Source: DASVVT01 sp036386415
GTDB lineage: Bacteria; Acidobacteriota; Blastocatellia; Pyrinomonadales; Pyrinomonadaceae
Length of the DNA: 64,000 nt
Reading direction: 5' to 3'
NCBI GenBank assembly: GCA_036386415.1
Contig: DASVVT010000088.1
Coordinates: forward strand, 77,259 to 141,258
Shown here: one piece after another, positions 8,922 to 17,817 of the stretch
Position numbering within the stretch: position 1 is the stretch's first letter
Layout: each line of letters opens with the position of its first letter
Notes under the pieces: model-generated
Told to the model about the DNA's origin: nothing
Seen by the model: only the letters and a program-made list of their open reading frames with translations
The model's database searches: none
Position numbers and translations under genes: made by a program

Positions 8922-9494
8922 TTAGGCGCGCCCGGCGACCTCGCCCGTCTGTGTGTTGACGCGCACAACCTCGCCCTCTTTGATGAAGAGCGGGACGCGC
9001 ACACCCAGGCCTGTCTCCAGGGTCGCCTGCTTGGTTGCGCCCCCGGCTGCCGTATCGCCGCGCATGCCCGGCTCGGTCGAGGTGACGATCAACTCGACGA
9101 ACTGCGGCAGTTGCAGCGAGATGGCCGCGCCGTTGTGCTTTAAGACCTGTACGGACATTCCTTCCTTCAAATAGCTGCGATCATCGCCGACCGATTCATC
9201 CGTAAACATGAACTGCTCGTACGTCGCCTCGTCCATAAAATGAAAGCCCTCATTGTCGGCGTAAAGAAAGGAGGCGGGCGTCAACTGAACGTCCGGCTCG
9301 GCAAACTTCTCGCTCGATTTGAAGCTCTTTTCCAGCACTGCGCCCGTCAACAGGTGTCGCAGTTTTGTCCGCACCATCGTCGCCGCCCCGCGCGCCGTCG
9401 GGGAGGCGAAGAACACATCCACCACCGTATACGGCTGATCGTCCACGGCAATCAGCATCTTTCGTTTCAGCTCGTTTGCTCCGATGAGCGACAT
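8922..9494 (-). CDS. efp: elongation factor P with EfpL/YeiP-type loop
   Basis: 190 residues, the normal EF-P size, with three domains (KOW-like about 1-65, OB about 68-130, C-terminal OB about 132-190). It binds the ribosome between P and E sites and rescues stalling at proline runs. The C-terminal signature is ATLETGLGVRVPLFIKEGE. The loop that carries the modified Lys/Arg in EF-P reads SPTARGAAT (31-39, Arg35 near the tip). As I recall that family, this is the loop of EfpL (YeiP), two residues longer than the KPGKGQ loop of E. coli EF-P. The body, for example LLTGAVLEKSFKSSEKF and YEQFMFTDE, looks like ordinary EF-P. So this may be the only EF-P, with an EfpL-like loop, or a true EfpL. Minus strand, single gene. 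Confidence 0.92.
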   Translation of the reverse strand: MSLIGANELKRKMLIAVDDQPYTVVDVFFASPTARGAATMVRTKLRHLLTGAVLEKSFKSSEKFAEPDVQLTPASFLYADNEGFHFMDEATYEQFMFTDESVGDDRSYLKEGMSVQVLKHNGAAISLQLPQFVELIVTSTEPGMRGDTAAGGATKQATLETGLGVRVPLFIKEGEVVRVNTQTGEVAGRA

Positions 9495-9504
9495 GATTAA
9501 TAAG

Positions 9505-9640
9505 AAGTAGACAGTAGACAGTAGTCAGTAGTCAGTAGAAAGACAGAGTGTTACGCTTTGTTGTCTACTATGATTTGGAGATGAGCATCAACGGATTTTC
9601 TTTTCTACTGGCTCCTGACTACTGTCTACTGTCTACTTCC
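9505..9640 (-). repeat. CAGTAGN 140-nt element, copy E1
   Basis: Heptad arms AGTAGACAGTAGACAGTAG (left, continuing) and CTACTGTCTACTGTCTACTT (right). Read on the minus strand, its interior has GTTGATGCTCATC and TAGTAGACAACAAAGCGTAA, the conserved core shared with copies E2, E3, E5, E6 and E7. Confidence 0.9.
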
Positions 9641-9652
9641 TTTTCCCTTTCT

Positions 9653-9943
9653 TCAGTCCATCATTGTGACTTCGCCATCGACGACGCGCGCCAGGTATTC
9701 GCCATCGCGCAGCACCCAGGCGATGCGGTGTCCACTCTGCGCCAGCCCGGCCCACTCGCTGCGCTTGTCGGGGTTCTGTTCGACGAGCACAGCGCCTTCA
9801 GCCAGCTCGACGTAGCGCAGGCCGGAGCGCTTGAAGCGCTTGACCCCGCGCCCGCCGCCGAACAACTTTTCAAAGGCGACGAGAATGACGCCTTGGCTCA
9901 GGCTCTCGCCCATGGTTTTGCTTGACTCTTTACTTTTCGCCAT
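9653..9943 (-). CDS. small protein of unknown function
   Basis: 96 residues, not recognised. It starts MAKSKESSKTMGESLSQG, followed by a mixed alpha/beta stretch (about 18-96) with FGGGRGVKRFKRSG and AWVLRDGEYLARVVDGEV, suggesting a small globular beta-rich domain. It begins 8 bases after the stop of the response regulator on the same strand, so the two genes are almost certainly cotranscribed. It could act with that regulator. No signal peptide, no Cys, so probably cytoplasmic. Confidence 0.65.
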   Translation of the reverse strand: MAKSKESSKTMGESLSQGVILVAFEKLFGGGRGVKRFKRSGLRYVELAEGAVLVEQNPDKRSEWAGLAQSGHRIAWVLRDGEYLARVVDGEVTMMD

Positions 9944-9951
9944 ACAATGCT

Positions 9952-10332
9952 CTACGCGCCATTGCCTTCGCGCCCGATCAATCGCTCCACGGTGTCGATC
10001 AGTTCCTTGCCCTTGAAAGGCTTCGAGAGGTAGGCGTCGAAGCCCGCCGCCATGGCGCGCTCGCGCGTCGGGTCGGCGAAGGCCGTGACGGCGATGCAGG
10101 GCACGCGGCGCGTGCGCTCATCTGCACGCAGCTCTTCGAGCACGCCCCAGCCGTCAAGGATCGGCATCGAGAGATCGAGCAGAATAAGATCGGGCGGCTC
10201 CGTCTGCGCCATCAGGACGCACTCGCGCCCGTTGCGCGCCTCGCGTATACGGTAGCCGATCACTTCCAGCATGAGACGCAACAACTCCCGATTGTCATCG
10301 TAATCGTCTGCGATGAGAATACTGGCAGGCAT
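9952..10332 (-). CDS. stand-alone response regulator receiver (REC) protein
   Basis: 126 residues, a complete REC domain and nothing else. Acidic pair DD at 9-10 (ILIADDYDDN), phospho-acceptor Asp in LILLDLSMPILDGW (about 53), conserved Thr/Ala in AVTAFA (about 82) and Lys in YLSKPFKGKE (about 104). It would receive a phosphoryl group from a histidine kinase and signal through protein contacts, CheY/DivK style, because there is no output domain. Followed 8 bases later by the 96-residue gene. No kinase next door; a large hybrid kinase lies far away at 46055. Confidence 0.93.
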   Translation of the reverse strand: MPASILIADDYDDNRELLRLMLEVIGYRIREARNGRECVLMAQTEPPDLILLDLSMPILDGWGVLEELRADERTRRVPCIAVTAFADPTRERAMAAGFDAYLSKPFKGKELIDTVERLIGREGNGA

Positions 10333-10565
10333 CGGGCGCTTTCAGATTTCCGTATTTGAGACGAGCCCTTTAATCATAAATCTAAAATCTAAAATCGCAA
10401 ATCCAAAACCGAGTTTTGTTCCCCACTTCGCAAATGAGTTGCTTGACACTCTCGTGCCCGCCCCCCATAATCCGCTAGTGGCCGTAAGTGCCTTCAATAT
10501 CTTAGTAAACAGATCAAGAATGAGCATCCGAACGGGCAGTCTGAAATCCAAGATGACAAGCCGAA

Positions 10566-11990
10566 ATGGAGGATAACAAGACGGTGGTCAGCGAAGAACT
10601 GGAAAAGAGTTTGCGCGCCGAAGTGGATGGCTACATCAATTCGCGCCTGAGCGGCTTGCAAGAGGAGATTACGCGTCTCCAGAGCCAGGTCAACGAGGCG
10701 TTCACACGTCTTCTGGAACGCTCTCAAAGCGAGACGCAGACGGACGCCTCCATCGCCGTTTCCATTTCGGAGTCGATACGCGCCGCGCACGAGAGCGGCA
10801 TAGAGATGGCCGCCGCAGAATCTGCGCGCACTAAAGCATCGAGCGAGATAGCGATCCTCAAAAGCGCCATCGACGACCTTGATAACCAGCGCTCGCAGGC
10901 AGACATCCTTAACACGCTCGTCAACAACGCGGCTTCGTTTGCGCCGCGCATCGTCTTCTTCGTCGTCAAGAATGAGCAGGCCGTGGGCTGGCGTGGACGC
11001 GGGCTCGAAGGGACGGTCGGCGACAACTCTGTGCGCGAGATCGTGCTGCCGCTCTCGGCTGACACGCCGCTCTCTGATGTCATCAAATCGCGCGCCACCT
11101 GGAGCGGCACGCCGGGGGCGAATGCCGAAGACCATCTGCTCTTGAGTAAGCTCGGCTCCGAACCGCCGCAGCGCATGGTCGCCGTTCCGCTCATCGCGCG
11201 CGGCAAGGCTGTCGCCGTCCTCTACGCGGATTCCGCCGCGCTCGAATCGGATGCGATCAACCTTGAGGCTCTGGAAACGCTCGTCCGCGTGGCGGGCATG
11301 AGCGTCGAGCTGCTGTCGGTGACGCGCCCCGCTCCCTCTTCGCGCCCGGCGCGCGTCGAGGCTGAAGCTCCCGCGCCGCCTCAAACAGCACCGCAAACAG
11401 ACGAGACGATGCAGGCGACCCCTTCGGCGGCGACGGGCGAAGAGGAAGCGCGCAGCGCGACGCAGGAGCAGCCGGAGGAGGCGGCTCAGCCCGTCGAGGC
11501 GGAAGCCCCGAAGACAGCGCCTGCGCCGGAAGAGTCAGCCCCTGCTGCTGCTACCCCTCCTCCGGTCGCCACAGGAGAAGCAGGCTTCGCCGCCGAAAGC
11601 GTGCCGCCGACAGCCGCCGCCTCGTCATCTCAATTTTCCGCCCCGCTGGGGACGGCCAGGCGCTATGGCAGCAGCGATGCGGAGTTGCCCGTTGACGTGA
11701 GCGACGAAGAGCGTCGGCTTCACAACGACGCGCGCCGCTTCGCGCGCCTACTGGTCTCCGAGATCAAGCTTTACAACGAGCAGAAGGTGAAAGAGGGGCG
11801 CTCGCAGGGCAACATCTACGAGCGGCTGCGCGAAGATATAGACCGCTCGCGCCAGATGTACGACAAGCGCGTCGCCCCGCCCGTCGCCGCCCGCTACGAC
11901 TACTTCCACCAGGAGCTCGTCAACACGCTCGCCGAAGGCGACCCGTCAAAATTAGGTGACACCTATCCAGGCGCAACTGTTTCGGCGTAA
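10566..11990 (+). CDS. coiled-coil GAF-domain protein
   Basis: 474 residues, soluble. Order: helical/coiled-coil region (about 5-110, with LSGLQEEITRLQSQVNEAF); a GAF-like sensory domain (about 112-245, ending RMVAVPLIARGKAVAVLYAD); a long Pro/Ala/Glu-rich linker (about 250-370); and a conserved C-terminal helical domain (about 378-460) containing NDARRFARLLVSEIKLYNE and IYERLREDIDRSRQMYDKRV. The last block recurs in Acidobacteria and Myxobacteria at the end of regulatory and zinc-ribbon proteins; its role is unknown. The GAF part may bind a small ligand or a partner. No catalytic domain, so probably an adaptor. Start codon has no strong ribosome-binding site. Confidence 0.75.
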   Translation: MEDNKTVVSEELEKSLRAEVDGYINSRLSGLQEEITRLQSQVNEAFTRLLERSQSETQTDASIAVSISESIRAAHESGIEMAAAESARTKASSEIAILKSAIDDLDNQRSQADILNTLVNNAASFAPRIVFFVVKNEQAVGWRGRGLEGTVGDNSVREIVLPLSADTPLSDVIKSRATWSGTPGANAEDHLLLSKLGSEPPQRMVAVPLIARGKAVAVLYADSAALESDAINLEALETLVRVAGMSVELLSVTRPAPSSRPARVEAEAPAPPQTAPQTDETMQATPSAATGEEEARSATQEQPEEAAQPVEAEAPKTAPAPEESAPAAATPPPVATGEAGFAAESVPPTAAASSSQFSAPLGTARRYGSSDAELPVDVSDEERRLHNDARRFARLLVSEIKLYNEQKVKEGRSQGNIYERLREDIDRSRQMYDKRVAPPVAARYDYFHQELVNTLAEGDPSKLGDTYPGATVSA

Positions 11991-11994
11991 ACGA

Positions 11995-12072
11995 GAAGTG
12001 GCAAGTGGCAAGTGACTGGAGTGACAAGTGAGCAGCAAGACCGACCTTTAACTTGTCACTCGTCACTTGTCT
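11995..12072. repeat. GGCAAGT heptad inverted repeat
   Basis: Left arm GAGAAGTGGCAAGTGGCAAG, right arm ACTTGTCACTCGTCACTTGT. It fills the gap between the GAF protein and the transglycosylase gene. Arms are imperfect but keep a seven-base step. Confidence 0.7.
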
Positions 12073-12096
12073 TTTTTTTAAGAGGAGAAGATTGTC

Positions 12097-14439
12097 TTGA
12101 GCTTTAACTTTCGCAAGCATCGCCTGACGTTAATCATCGTCGGCCTGACGGTCGTCATCGGTGCGTCGATAGCGCCGTTTATGAGCGCGAGTTGCAGCAC
12201 GCGGCAGGGGACACCGGGCGAGCAGAAGGCTCTCGAACAGTTGCGCGCGATGACGCGAGGCGGCGTGCTGCCTGCGGAAGATGCGGTCGCGCGAATAGAG
12301 TCCGAATTTCCGAACACGAAGGCGGCGGGGATCGCCCGCCTTGTGCGCGCGCGGATCAAGTTAAGAGCGAACGATTTTAATGGCGCGGCACAGCTTCTCG
12401 ACGCCAGGGTTATAGGCGAGCGTACGGCGCTCGGCGACTATGCGCTGCTGATGCGCGCGCGCGCCCTGGAGCAACTGGGTCGTCGCACGGAGGCGCGCGC
12501 CGCCTACGAGCAACTGGCGCGTGATTATCCGTCCTCGCTCCGCGCGCGCGATGCCAGCCTGCGCGATGCCGAGATGGTCATGCAGGACGGCCAGGCGTCG
12601 GCTGTGCCCGCTCTCTTAAAAGACCTGTCGGCGAAAGGGGACGCAGGTGCGCTGCTGCTCACAGCTCGCGCCTACGAGCAGACATCTGATCCGACGCGCG
12701 CCCTTGCCGCTTACCGTCGCATCTATTTTTACGCCCCCGCAGCGGCAGAGAGCGCCGACGCCGCAACGGCGATCAACAGACTGAGCTCCACGACAGCGCC
12801 CGCGACGGCTGAAGAAGCCACGGCACGCGCCGATAAGCTTTACGAGGCGAAGCGGTACGCGGATGCCGCCGCCGCCTACGCGGATGCCTTCGCGCGCTTT
12901 CCGGCGGCGGCCAGCGCGCAGAATCAACTGCGTCGCGGCATCGCGGCCACCAGTGCCAAGCGGCTGCCGGATGCGGTCGCGGCTCTCAACAGCGTGCCCT
13001 CATCTGCGGGTGAAGTGCGCGCCGAGGCGCTCTATTATCTGGCTCAGGCTTACGCCACGGCGCGGCAATGGGAGATGGCGCGCACCGTCACGGAAGAGAT
13101 GCGCCGCTCCTTCCCGCAAAGCTCGTTTACCCCGCGCGCCATCACGAGTGCAGGGGTAGCAGCCCGTGATGCGAAGAATCAGGGCCAAGCTTCCCAATTC
13201 TTTCGCGCGGCCATGAACTCCTATCCGAGCATGGTGGAGGTCGCGCAGGCGCAGTTCGAACTGGCATGGCTCAGTCATGAGGCGAAGAACTATCAGGAAT
13301 CCTCGCGCCTCTTAACAGAGCACCTGGCGATCTATGCGGATAAGAACACGGATAATCGCGGGCGCGCAGGCTACTGGGCGGCGCGCGATTCGGAACGCGC
13401 CGGAAAACTCGCAGAGGCGCGCGCCCTTTATGAAGCGATGCAGGGGCGTTACGGCGCTAACTGGTACGGCTATCTCTCGCAGCAGCGCCTCGACACGATG
13501 AAGCGCAATGGTAGTAACGCGCCGCGCGCCGATTTCGCTCCCGACTCGATGGTGGGACGCGCCGTCGCCAACCTGCAAATCGTCACGGTCGCAGAAGAGA
13601 CTGCCGGAGCGAATGAGCAGGAACGGATCACGAAGGCAGACCAGCTCAGCAATGCGGGCATAGATGATTGGGCTATGGAGGAGTTGAACGTGGCGGCTGC
13701 AGTCGCGCCAGCCAGCCCGCGCGTCAATCTTCAACTGGCGCGCATCTTTCGCTCGCGCGAAGAGAACCTGAACGCCTTCAACGCGCTCAAGCGCAGCTAC
13801 CCGGACTACTCGCAGATGAAGCCGGAAGAGCTGACGAAGGATGAGTGGGATGTCTTTTACCCGCTCGCCTACTGGGACATTATCCAACAGGAGGCGCGCG
13901 CCCGTCGGCTCGACCCGCATCAGGTCGCCGGTCTCATCCGCCAGGAATCTGTCTTTGATCCGCGTGCGCGCTCATCGGCGAGAGCATACGGCCTGATGCA
14001 GTTGCTTGTGCCGACAGGCGCGATTGTCGCACGCAAATACGGCATCCAGCGCGACGTCACGGAGCAATCGCTCTACGAGCCGCGACTCAACATTCAGCTC
14101 GGCACGGGCTACATGCGGGATCAGTTCGACAAATACGGTCGCATCGAGTATGTCGCCGCCGCCTACAATGCAGGCCCGGGAAGGGTCGTGCAATGGCGCG
14201 CCTCCCTGCCACTGGAAATGGACGAGTGGGCCGAAGCTATCCCTTTCAAAGAGACGCGCCTCTATGTGCAGGGCGTCGTGCGCAACACCTTACAGTACGA
14301 GCGGCTCTATGACGACAACGGGCAGTTTCGCGCAGAGGTCGGCTCAAGCCCCATCTATCCAACCTCCAACGCGGCGCAGAGCGGCGCAAACTCAACAGTG
14401 CGCACGCGCCGCATCACGGGCAATGAAAAGGAGGAGTGA
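12097..14439 (+). CDS. Slt70-type lytic transglycosylase with TPR region
   Basis: 780 residues, TTG start preceded by AGAGGAGAAG. N-terminal signal/anchor (about 10-30, ending in SASCS, a possible lipoprotein site), then a long TPR-like superhelix (about 45-590), then a C-terminal SLT domain (about 600-740). The catalytic Glu lies in GLIRQESVFDPRARS; supporting motifs are AYGLMQLLVPTG and AAAYNAGPGRVVQW. It cleaves the beta-1,4 bond between MurNAc and GlcNAc in peptidoglycan, leaving a 1,6-anhydro end, and acts in the periplasm. The layout is that of E. coli Slt70, with more TPRs. The next gene (PEGA-TPR) follows after a repeat; a smaller transglycosylase is at 27039. Confidence 0.93.
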   Translation: MSFNFRKHRLTLIIVGLTVVIGASIAPFMSASCSTRQGTPGEQKALEQLRAMTRGGVLPAEDAVARIESEFPNTKAAGIARLVRARIKLRANDFNGAAQLLDARVIGERTALGDYALLMRARALEQLGRRTEARAAYEQLARDYPSSLRARDASLRDAEMVMQDGQASAVPALLKDLSAKGDAGALLLTARAYEQTSDPTRALAAYRRIYFYAPAAAESADAATAINRLSSTTAPATAEEATARADKLYEAKRYADAAAAYADAFARFPAAASAQNQLRRGIAATSAKRLPDAVAALNSVPSSAGEVRAEALYYLAQAYATARQWEMARTVTEEMRRSFPQSSFTPRAITSAGVAARDAKNQGQASQFFRAAMNSYPSMVEVAQAQFELAWLSHEAKNYQESSRLLTEHLAIYADKNTDNRGRAGYWAARDSERAGKLAEARALYEAMQGRYGANWYGYLSQQRLDTMKRNGSNAPRADFAPDSMVGRAVANLQIVTVAEETAGANEQERITKADQLSNAGIDDWAMEELNVAAAVAPASPRVNLQLARIFRSREENLNAFNALKRSYPDYSQMKPEELTKDEWDVFYPLAYWDIIQQEARARRLDPHQVAGLIRQESVFDPRARSSARAYGLMQLLVPTGAIVARKYGIQRDVTEQSLYEPRLNIQLGTGYMRDQFDKYGRIEYVAAAYNAGPGRVVQWRASLPLEMDEWAEAIPFKETRLYVQGVVRNTLQYERLYDDNGQFRAEVGSSPIYPTSNAAQSGANSTVRTRRITGNEKEE

Positions 14440-14444
14440 ATAAT

Positions 14445-14582
14445 AGTAGACAGTAGACAGTAGCCAGTAGAAAGAAAGCGCATGACGCTCTGTCATCTAC
14501 TCTGATAAAAGGCTCAGCACGAAAACGCATCGACGGCTTTTCTTTTCTACTGACTACTGTCTACTGTCTCCTGTCTACTGCT
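14445..14582 (-). repeat. CAGTAGN 140-nt element, copy E2
   Basis: Arms TAGTAGACAGTAGACAGTAG and CTGACTACTGTCTACTGTCT (extended). Minus-strand interior has CGTCGATGCG and AGAGTAGATGACAGAGCGTCA, matching the E-family core. It fills the gap between the transglycosylase and the PEGA-TPR gene. Confidence 0.88.
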
Positions 14583-14587
14583 TTATT

Positions 14588-15541
14588 ATGCGGACTTACA
14601 TCTATTCAAAGCCCCTGCTAGTGCTCACCGCGCTCTTCGTTTTAGTTTCGGCGAGTGTGTTGGATGTGCACGCGCAGAGACGAAAAAGCCGAGCGGCCAA
14701 TTCCTCTCAGGCCAAATCCCTCACGGTTCGCACGGAGGCCGGGGCCGTCGTCTGGCTCGATGAAGTCAGGCGCGGTGTGACGGATGCCTCGGGCAAGCTC
14801 ACGCTCTCGAACGTCTCGTCAGGCCGCCACACGCTGCGCGTGCGTGCGAGCGGTTTTAAAGAATCGACGACACCACTGCCTGCAACACGGCGCAGCGAGA
14901 TTGTGATCAAGCTCGCGCGGACGACGGATGAAGCGGAACTAACGTTTCAGCAGGCGGAAAGCGCACGCGAGAAGGCGCGTGATGAAGAGGCGCGCAAGGC
15001 GGCGGCGGCGCTCTACAATCGCGCGCTTGAGCTGCGGCCAAGGTTTCCGGCGGCGCGTGTCGGCCTCGCGCGCGTTCTGCTTGACCTGAACGACTACAAG
15101 AATGCCCTGGCACAGATAGATGAAGCGCGCGCGTTGCGCCCCGTCTACCCGGAGGCGTCGGCGGTCGAAGGGCGCATCCTGCGCGAGAATGCCGATGCGG
15201 ACGGCGCAATCCAAGCCTTCGAGCGCGCCATACGCGAGGCGCGCGGATTTCAGCCCGAAGCGCATACGGGGCTCGCGCTGGTCTTTGAAGATAAAGGAAG
15301 GAACGAGGAGGCTGTGGCGGAGTTTCGCAAAGCCATCGCGCAGCTCTCCGATACAGAGCCTTTGTTGTACCAACTGCTCGGCGCGCTCTACGAGAAGATG
15401 GAGAACTACAAAGAGGCCGTCGCCGCTTACGAGAAGTTTTTAGAGCTTGCGCCGGACAGCAATCTAGCGCCCGCCGTTCGCTCCGTCCTAGACCAGCTCC
15501 GGCGTCAGGCCGCCGAGCAAGAGGGAGCCTCACAGGGCTGA
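14588..15541 (+). CDS. exported PEGA-like and TPR protein
   Basis: 317 residues. Signal peptide about 1-30 (ends DVHAQ). Residues about 40-105 form a PEGA/carboxypeptidase-regulatory-like beta domain (SGRHTLRVRASGFKEST). Residues about 120-310 form TPR units, such as ALYNRALELRPRFPAARVGL, ALAQIDEARALRPVYPEAS and AVAAYEKFLELAPDSNLAPA. Probably a periplasmic scaffold. It follows the Slt-type transglycosylase in the same direction with only a repeat between, so the two may be linked in envelope work; that is inference. Ends in a GATGGGATTGCGG repeat. Confidence 0.82.
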   Translation: MRTYIYSKPLLVLTALFVLVSASVLDVHAQRRKSRAANSSQAKSLTVRTEAGAVVWLDEVRRGVTDASGKLTLSNVSSGRHTLRVRASGFKESTTPLPATRRSEIVIKLARTTDEAELTFQQAESAREKARDEEARKAAAALYNRALELRPRFPAARVGLARVLLDLNDYKNALAQIDEARALRPVYPEASAVEGRILRENADADGAIQAFERAIREARGFQPEAHTGLALVFEDKGRNEEAVAEFRKAIAQLSDTEPLLYQLLGALYEKMENYKEAVAAYEKFLELAPDSNLAPAVRSVLDQLRRQAAEQEGASQG

Positions 15542-15627
15542 GATGGGATTGCGGATTGCGGAATGCGGATTAAAAAAGCAACGATGCCTGTTCTTCAATC
15601 CGCAATCCGAAATCCGCATTCCGCAAT
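15541..15627. repeat. GCGGAAT/GCGGATT heptad inverted repeat, copy F2
   Basis: Left arm GGATTGCGGATTGCGGAATG, right arm CATTCCGCAATG preceded by AATCCGCAATCCGAAATCCG. It lies between two convergent genes (PEGA-TPR and PPK2) and could terminate both. Confidence 0.9.
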
Positions 15628-15628
15628 G

Positions 15629-16495
15629 TCAAACTTCCTCGTTATCGAGTATTTCCCTGGCCGTTAAAAGGTCTTTCCGGTGCTCCTCTGTGAGAACGGG
15701 GTAGCTCAAATCCAGTGACTTAAGCTTGGCGACGATGATGTCTGCGACCGCCGCGCGTGTGAACCATTTGTTATCGGCGGGGATGATGTGCCAGGGCGCC
15801 CACTCTGTGCTGGTGTGATTGAAAGCATCCTCGAACGCCTCCATGTACTGATCCCAGAAGGCGCGCTCTTTGACGTCGTTGAGAGAAAATTTCCAGTTCT
15901 TCTCCGGCGTCGTGATCCGTTTGAGAAACCTTCGCTTCTGCTCCTCTTTCGAGACGTGCAGAAAGAATTTGAGCACGATGATGCCGTTTCTGACCAGATA
16001 GCGCTCGAAGTCGTTGATCTCCTCAAACCGCTTCTTCCAGATATTTTCTTTCGCCTCGGGAGGAAGCCGCTGCGCGCTGAGAATGCCGGGATGCACGCGC
16101 ACCACGAGCACCTCTTCATAATATGAGCGATTGAAGATGCCGATTCGTCCGCGCTCAGGAAGCGCCTTCATGGTACGCCAGAGATAGTCGTGATCGATCT
16201 CTTCTGCCGAAGGGCCGCGAAAGGAGTAGACCTGGCACCCCTGCGGGTTGACCCCCGACATGACATACTTGATGACACCGTCTTTGCCCGCCGCATCCAT
16301 CGCCTGGAAAATAATCAACAGGGCGTAGGTGTCCTGCGCGTAGAGAATGTCCTGGAGCTCAGCCAGCCTGACAACATCCTCTCGCAGCTCGCTGAGCGCG
16401 TCCTCTTTGTGCTTAAACTCTCCTGTGAAGCCGGGGTCGTAATCCTTGAGCTGAATTTTCTTGCCCGGCGGCACGATGAAATGATCGTGATTCAT
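15629..16495 (-). CDS. polyphosphate kinase 2 family protein
   Basis: 288 residues. Starts with ATG 7 bases after AGAGGAG. Walker A motif in MDAAGKDGVIKYVMSG (about 67-82), Walker B-like FNRSYYEEVLVVRVHP (about 121-136) and lid-module basic residues around KEEQKRRFLKRITTPEKNWK (about 182-201). These are the marks of PPK2, which transfers phosphate between polyphosphate and nucleoside mono- or diphosphates in the cytoplasm. The size fits class I or III enzymes of about 270-300 residues; the direction and nucleotide class cannot be settled by eye. A possible 45-codon leader ORF lies 46 bases upstream. Confidence 0.92.
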   Translation of the reverse strand: MNHDHFIVPPGKKIQLKDYDPGFTGEFKHKEDALSELREDVVRLAELQDILYAQDTYALLIIFQAMDAAGKDGVIKYVMSGVNPQGCQVYSFRGPSAEEIDHDYLWRTMKALPERGRIGIFNRSYYEEVLVVRVHPGILSAQRLPPEAKENIWKKRFEEINDFERYLVRNGIIVLKFFLHVSKEEQKRRFLKRITTPEKNWKFSLNDVKERAFWDQYMEAFEDAFNHTSTEWAPWHIIPADNKWFTRAAVADIIVAKLKSLDLSYPVLTEEHRKDLLTAREILDNEEV

Positions 16496-16541
16496 AAACT
16501 CCTCTCGTGGCAGCTTGAAGATTGATACTGAAGTAACGTTC

Positions 16542-16679
16542 TACGGCGCGGCCAGGACGGCCTCCTGCGCTTCGGGGAAATGCGCCTCATCTCCGGCGAC
16601 CGCAGCAGCGACCGGCACATCTTCTGCGACGGCGACTCTGGCTGACATGCTCGCTCTATTTGCCGTCAAATCTTGCATC
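16542..16679 (-). CDS. possible 45-residue peptide upstream of PPK2
   Basis: A short minus-strand frame begins ATG 16679 with AAGGAG upstream (about 9 bases of spacing) and ends TAG at 16542, 46 bases before the PPK2 start. The product begins MQDLTANRASMSARVAVAED and is Ala/Val rich. The codons look like real coding sequence, but I recognise no family. It may be a small cotranscribed protein or a chance frame. Confidence 0.4.
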
Positions 16680-16806
16680 GCCCTTTACTCCTTATGTGGC
16701 GGCGACAGGTGGGTATATCTGATGGCCTGCGGAAAGCCGGTGCGGCGATCCCCGTTCAGGATGAATGGCTTTTAAGCTATGTCAGGCATGGAAGTCAACT
16801 GTGAAT

Positions 16807-17811
16807 TCAGGCGCGGCAGAGGCCAGCGCCCCAGGTGAAGCCTGCGCCGAAGGCCGGGAGCAAGAGGTGGTCGCCCGGTTGGATGCGACCTGAACGGCGC
16901 AGCGTGTCGAGCGCGATACCCATCGAGGCCGAAGAGGTATTGCCGTATTCTTCGAGCACGGAGACGACGCCTCCCTCGCCGGTGGGAAAGCGCAGAGAGC
17001 GTGCCACCTGTGCCAGCAGATTCGCGTTGGCCTGGTGTGGAACCATCCAGCGCACGTCACTCACCGCAAGGTTGTTGCGCTCAAGAACGGTCTGGCACGC
17101 GGCGACGATCTTTCTTGAAGCTTGCAGAATCACGGACTGCCCCACCATGCGCGCCGTGTAGTCGCTCATAAACTCTTCGCCAGCGTGCGTGCGCGCTGTG
17201 CCGTACTCCGTGCCAGGGCAGCGTATGCCCAGATCGTCAACGTATGTGCCGTCGGTGGCGAGATGAAGGTCTATGATCTCCAGAGCGCGCGCGCCGCTTT
17301 CGGCTGAGACGAGCAGGGCGGACGCGCCGTCGCCAAAGAGCATGGAGGTCGTGCCCGATGCGGGCGAGAGATCGAGCCATGCGGATTGAATCTCGGCGAG
17401 ACAGATGGCGACGTGTCGAGCCGCGCCCGAAGTGACGAGCGCGCGTGCCAGTTGCAGAGCGTAAAGCGCGTTGCAGCAGGTGGCGCGAATATCCAGGCAG
17501 GGAATCTCATTAAGGCCAAGCGTCTTCTGCACAGCAGGGGCGCTGCCCGGTATGAAGCGGTCGGGCGTCATCGTGCCGAAGAGCAGGTAGTCCACGTCTG
17601 CCGCCGCAAGCTGAGCATCTTCGAGCGCGACTTGCAGCGCGGCTGAGGCCAACTGGCTGGTCGTCATGCCCGTGGCGGCCCAGCGGCGACGGCGTATGCC
17701 GGAGGACTTGAAAATCTGTTCGGGTTCGAGGCCGAGTCTTTCAGCAATCTCTTCGTTGCTGACCGTGCCGTCGGGGACGGCCATGCCAGAACCTGTGATG
17801 TAAGCTTTCAC
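16807..17811 (-). CDS. 3-oxoacyl-ACP synthase III family protein (FabH-like)
   Basis: 334 residues, GTG start, with thiolase fold. The Cys-His-Asn triad is complete: Cys in DIRATCCNALYALQLA (about 112), His in WMVPHQANANLLAQVA (about 245), Asn in EEYGNTSSASMGIAL (about 277). KAS III enzymes condense an acyl-CoA with malonyl-ACP or transfer acyl groups onto an acceptor. It begins 6 bases after the ACP gene stop and ends a minus-strand cluster with SGNH and MBOAT genes. In that setting it may make or load the acyl group used for surface acylation rather than start bulk fatty-acid synthesis; this is inference. Length is normal. Confidence 0.9.
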   Translation of the reverse strand: MKAYITGSGMAVPDGTVSNEEIAERLGLEPEQIFKSSGIRRRRWAATGMTTSQLASAALQVALEDAQLAAADVDYLLFGTMTPDRFIPGSAPAVQKTLGLNEIPCLDIRATCCNALYALQLARALVTSGAARHVAICLAEIQSAWLDLSPASGTTSMLFGDGASALLVSAESGARALEIIDLHLATDGTYVDDLGIRCPGTEYGTARTHAGEEFMSDYTARMVGQSVILQASRKIVAACQTVLERNNLAVSDVRWMVPHQANANLLAQVARSLRFPTGEGGVVSVLEEYGNTSSASMGIALDTLRRSGRIQPGDHLLLPAFGAGFTWGAGLCRA

Positions 17812-17817
17812 CCTGGT

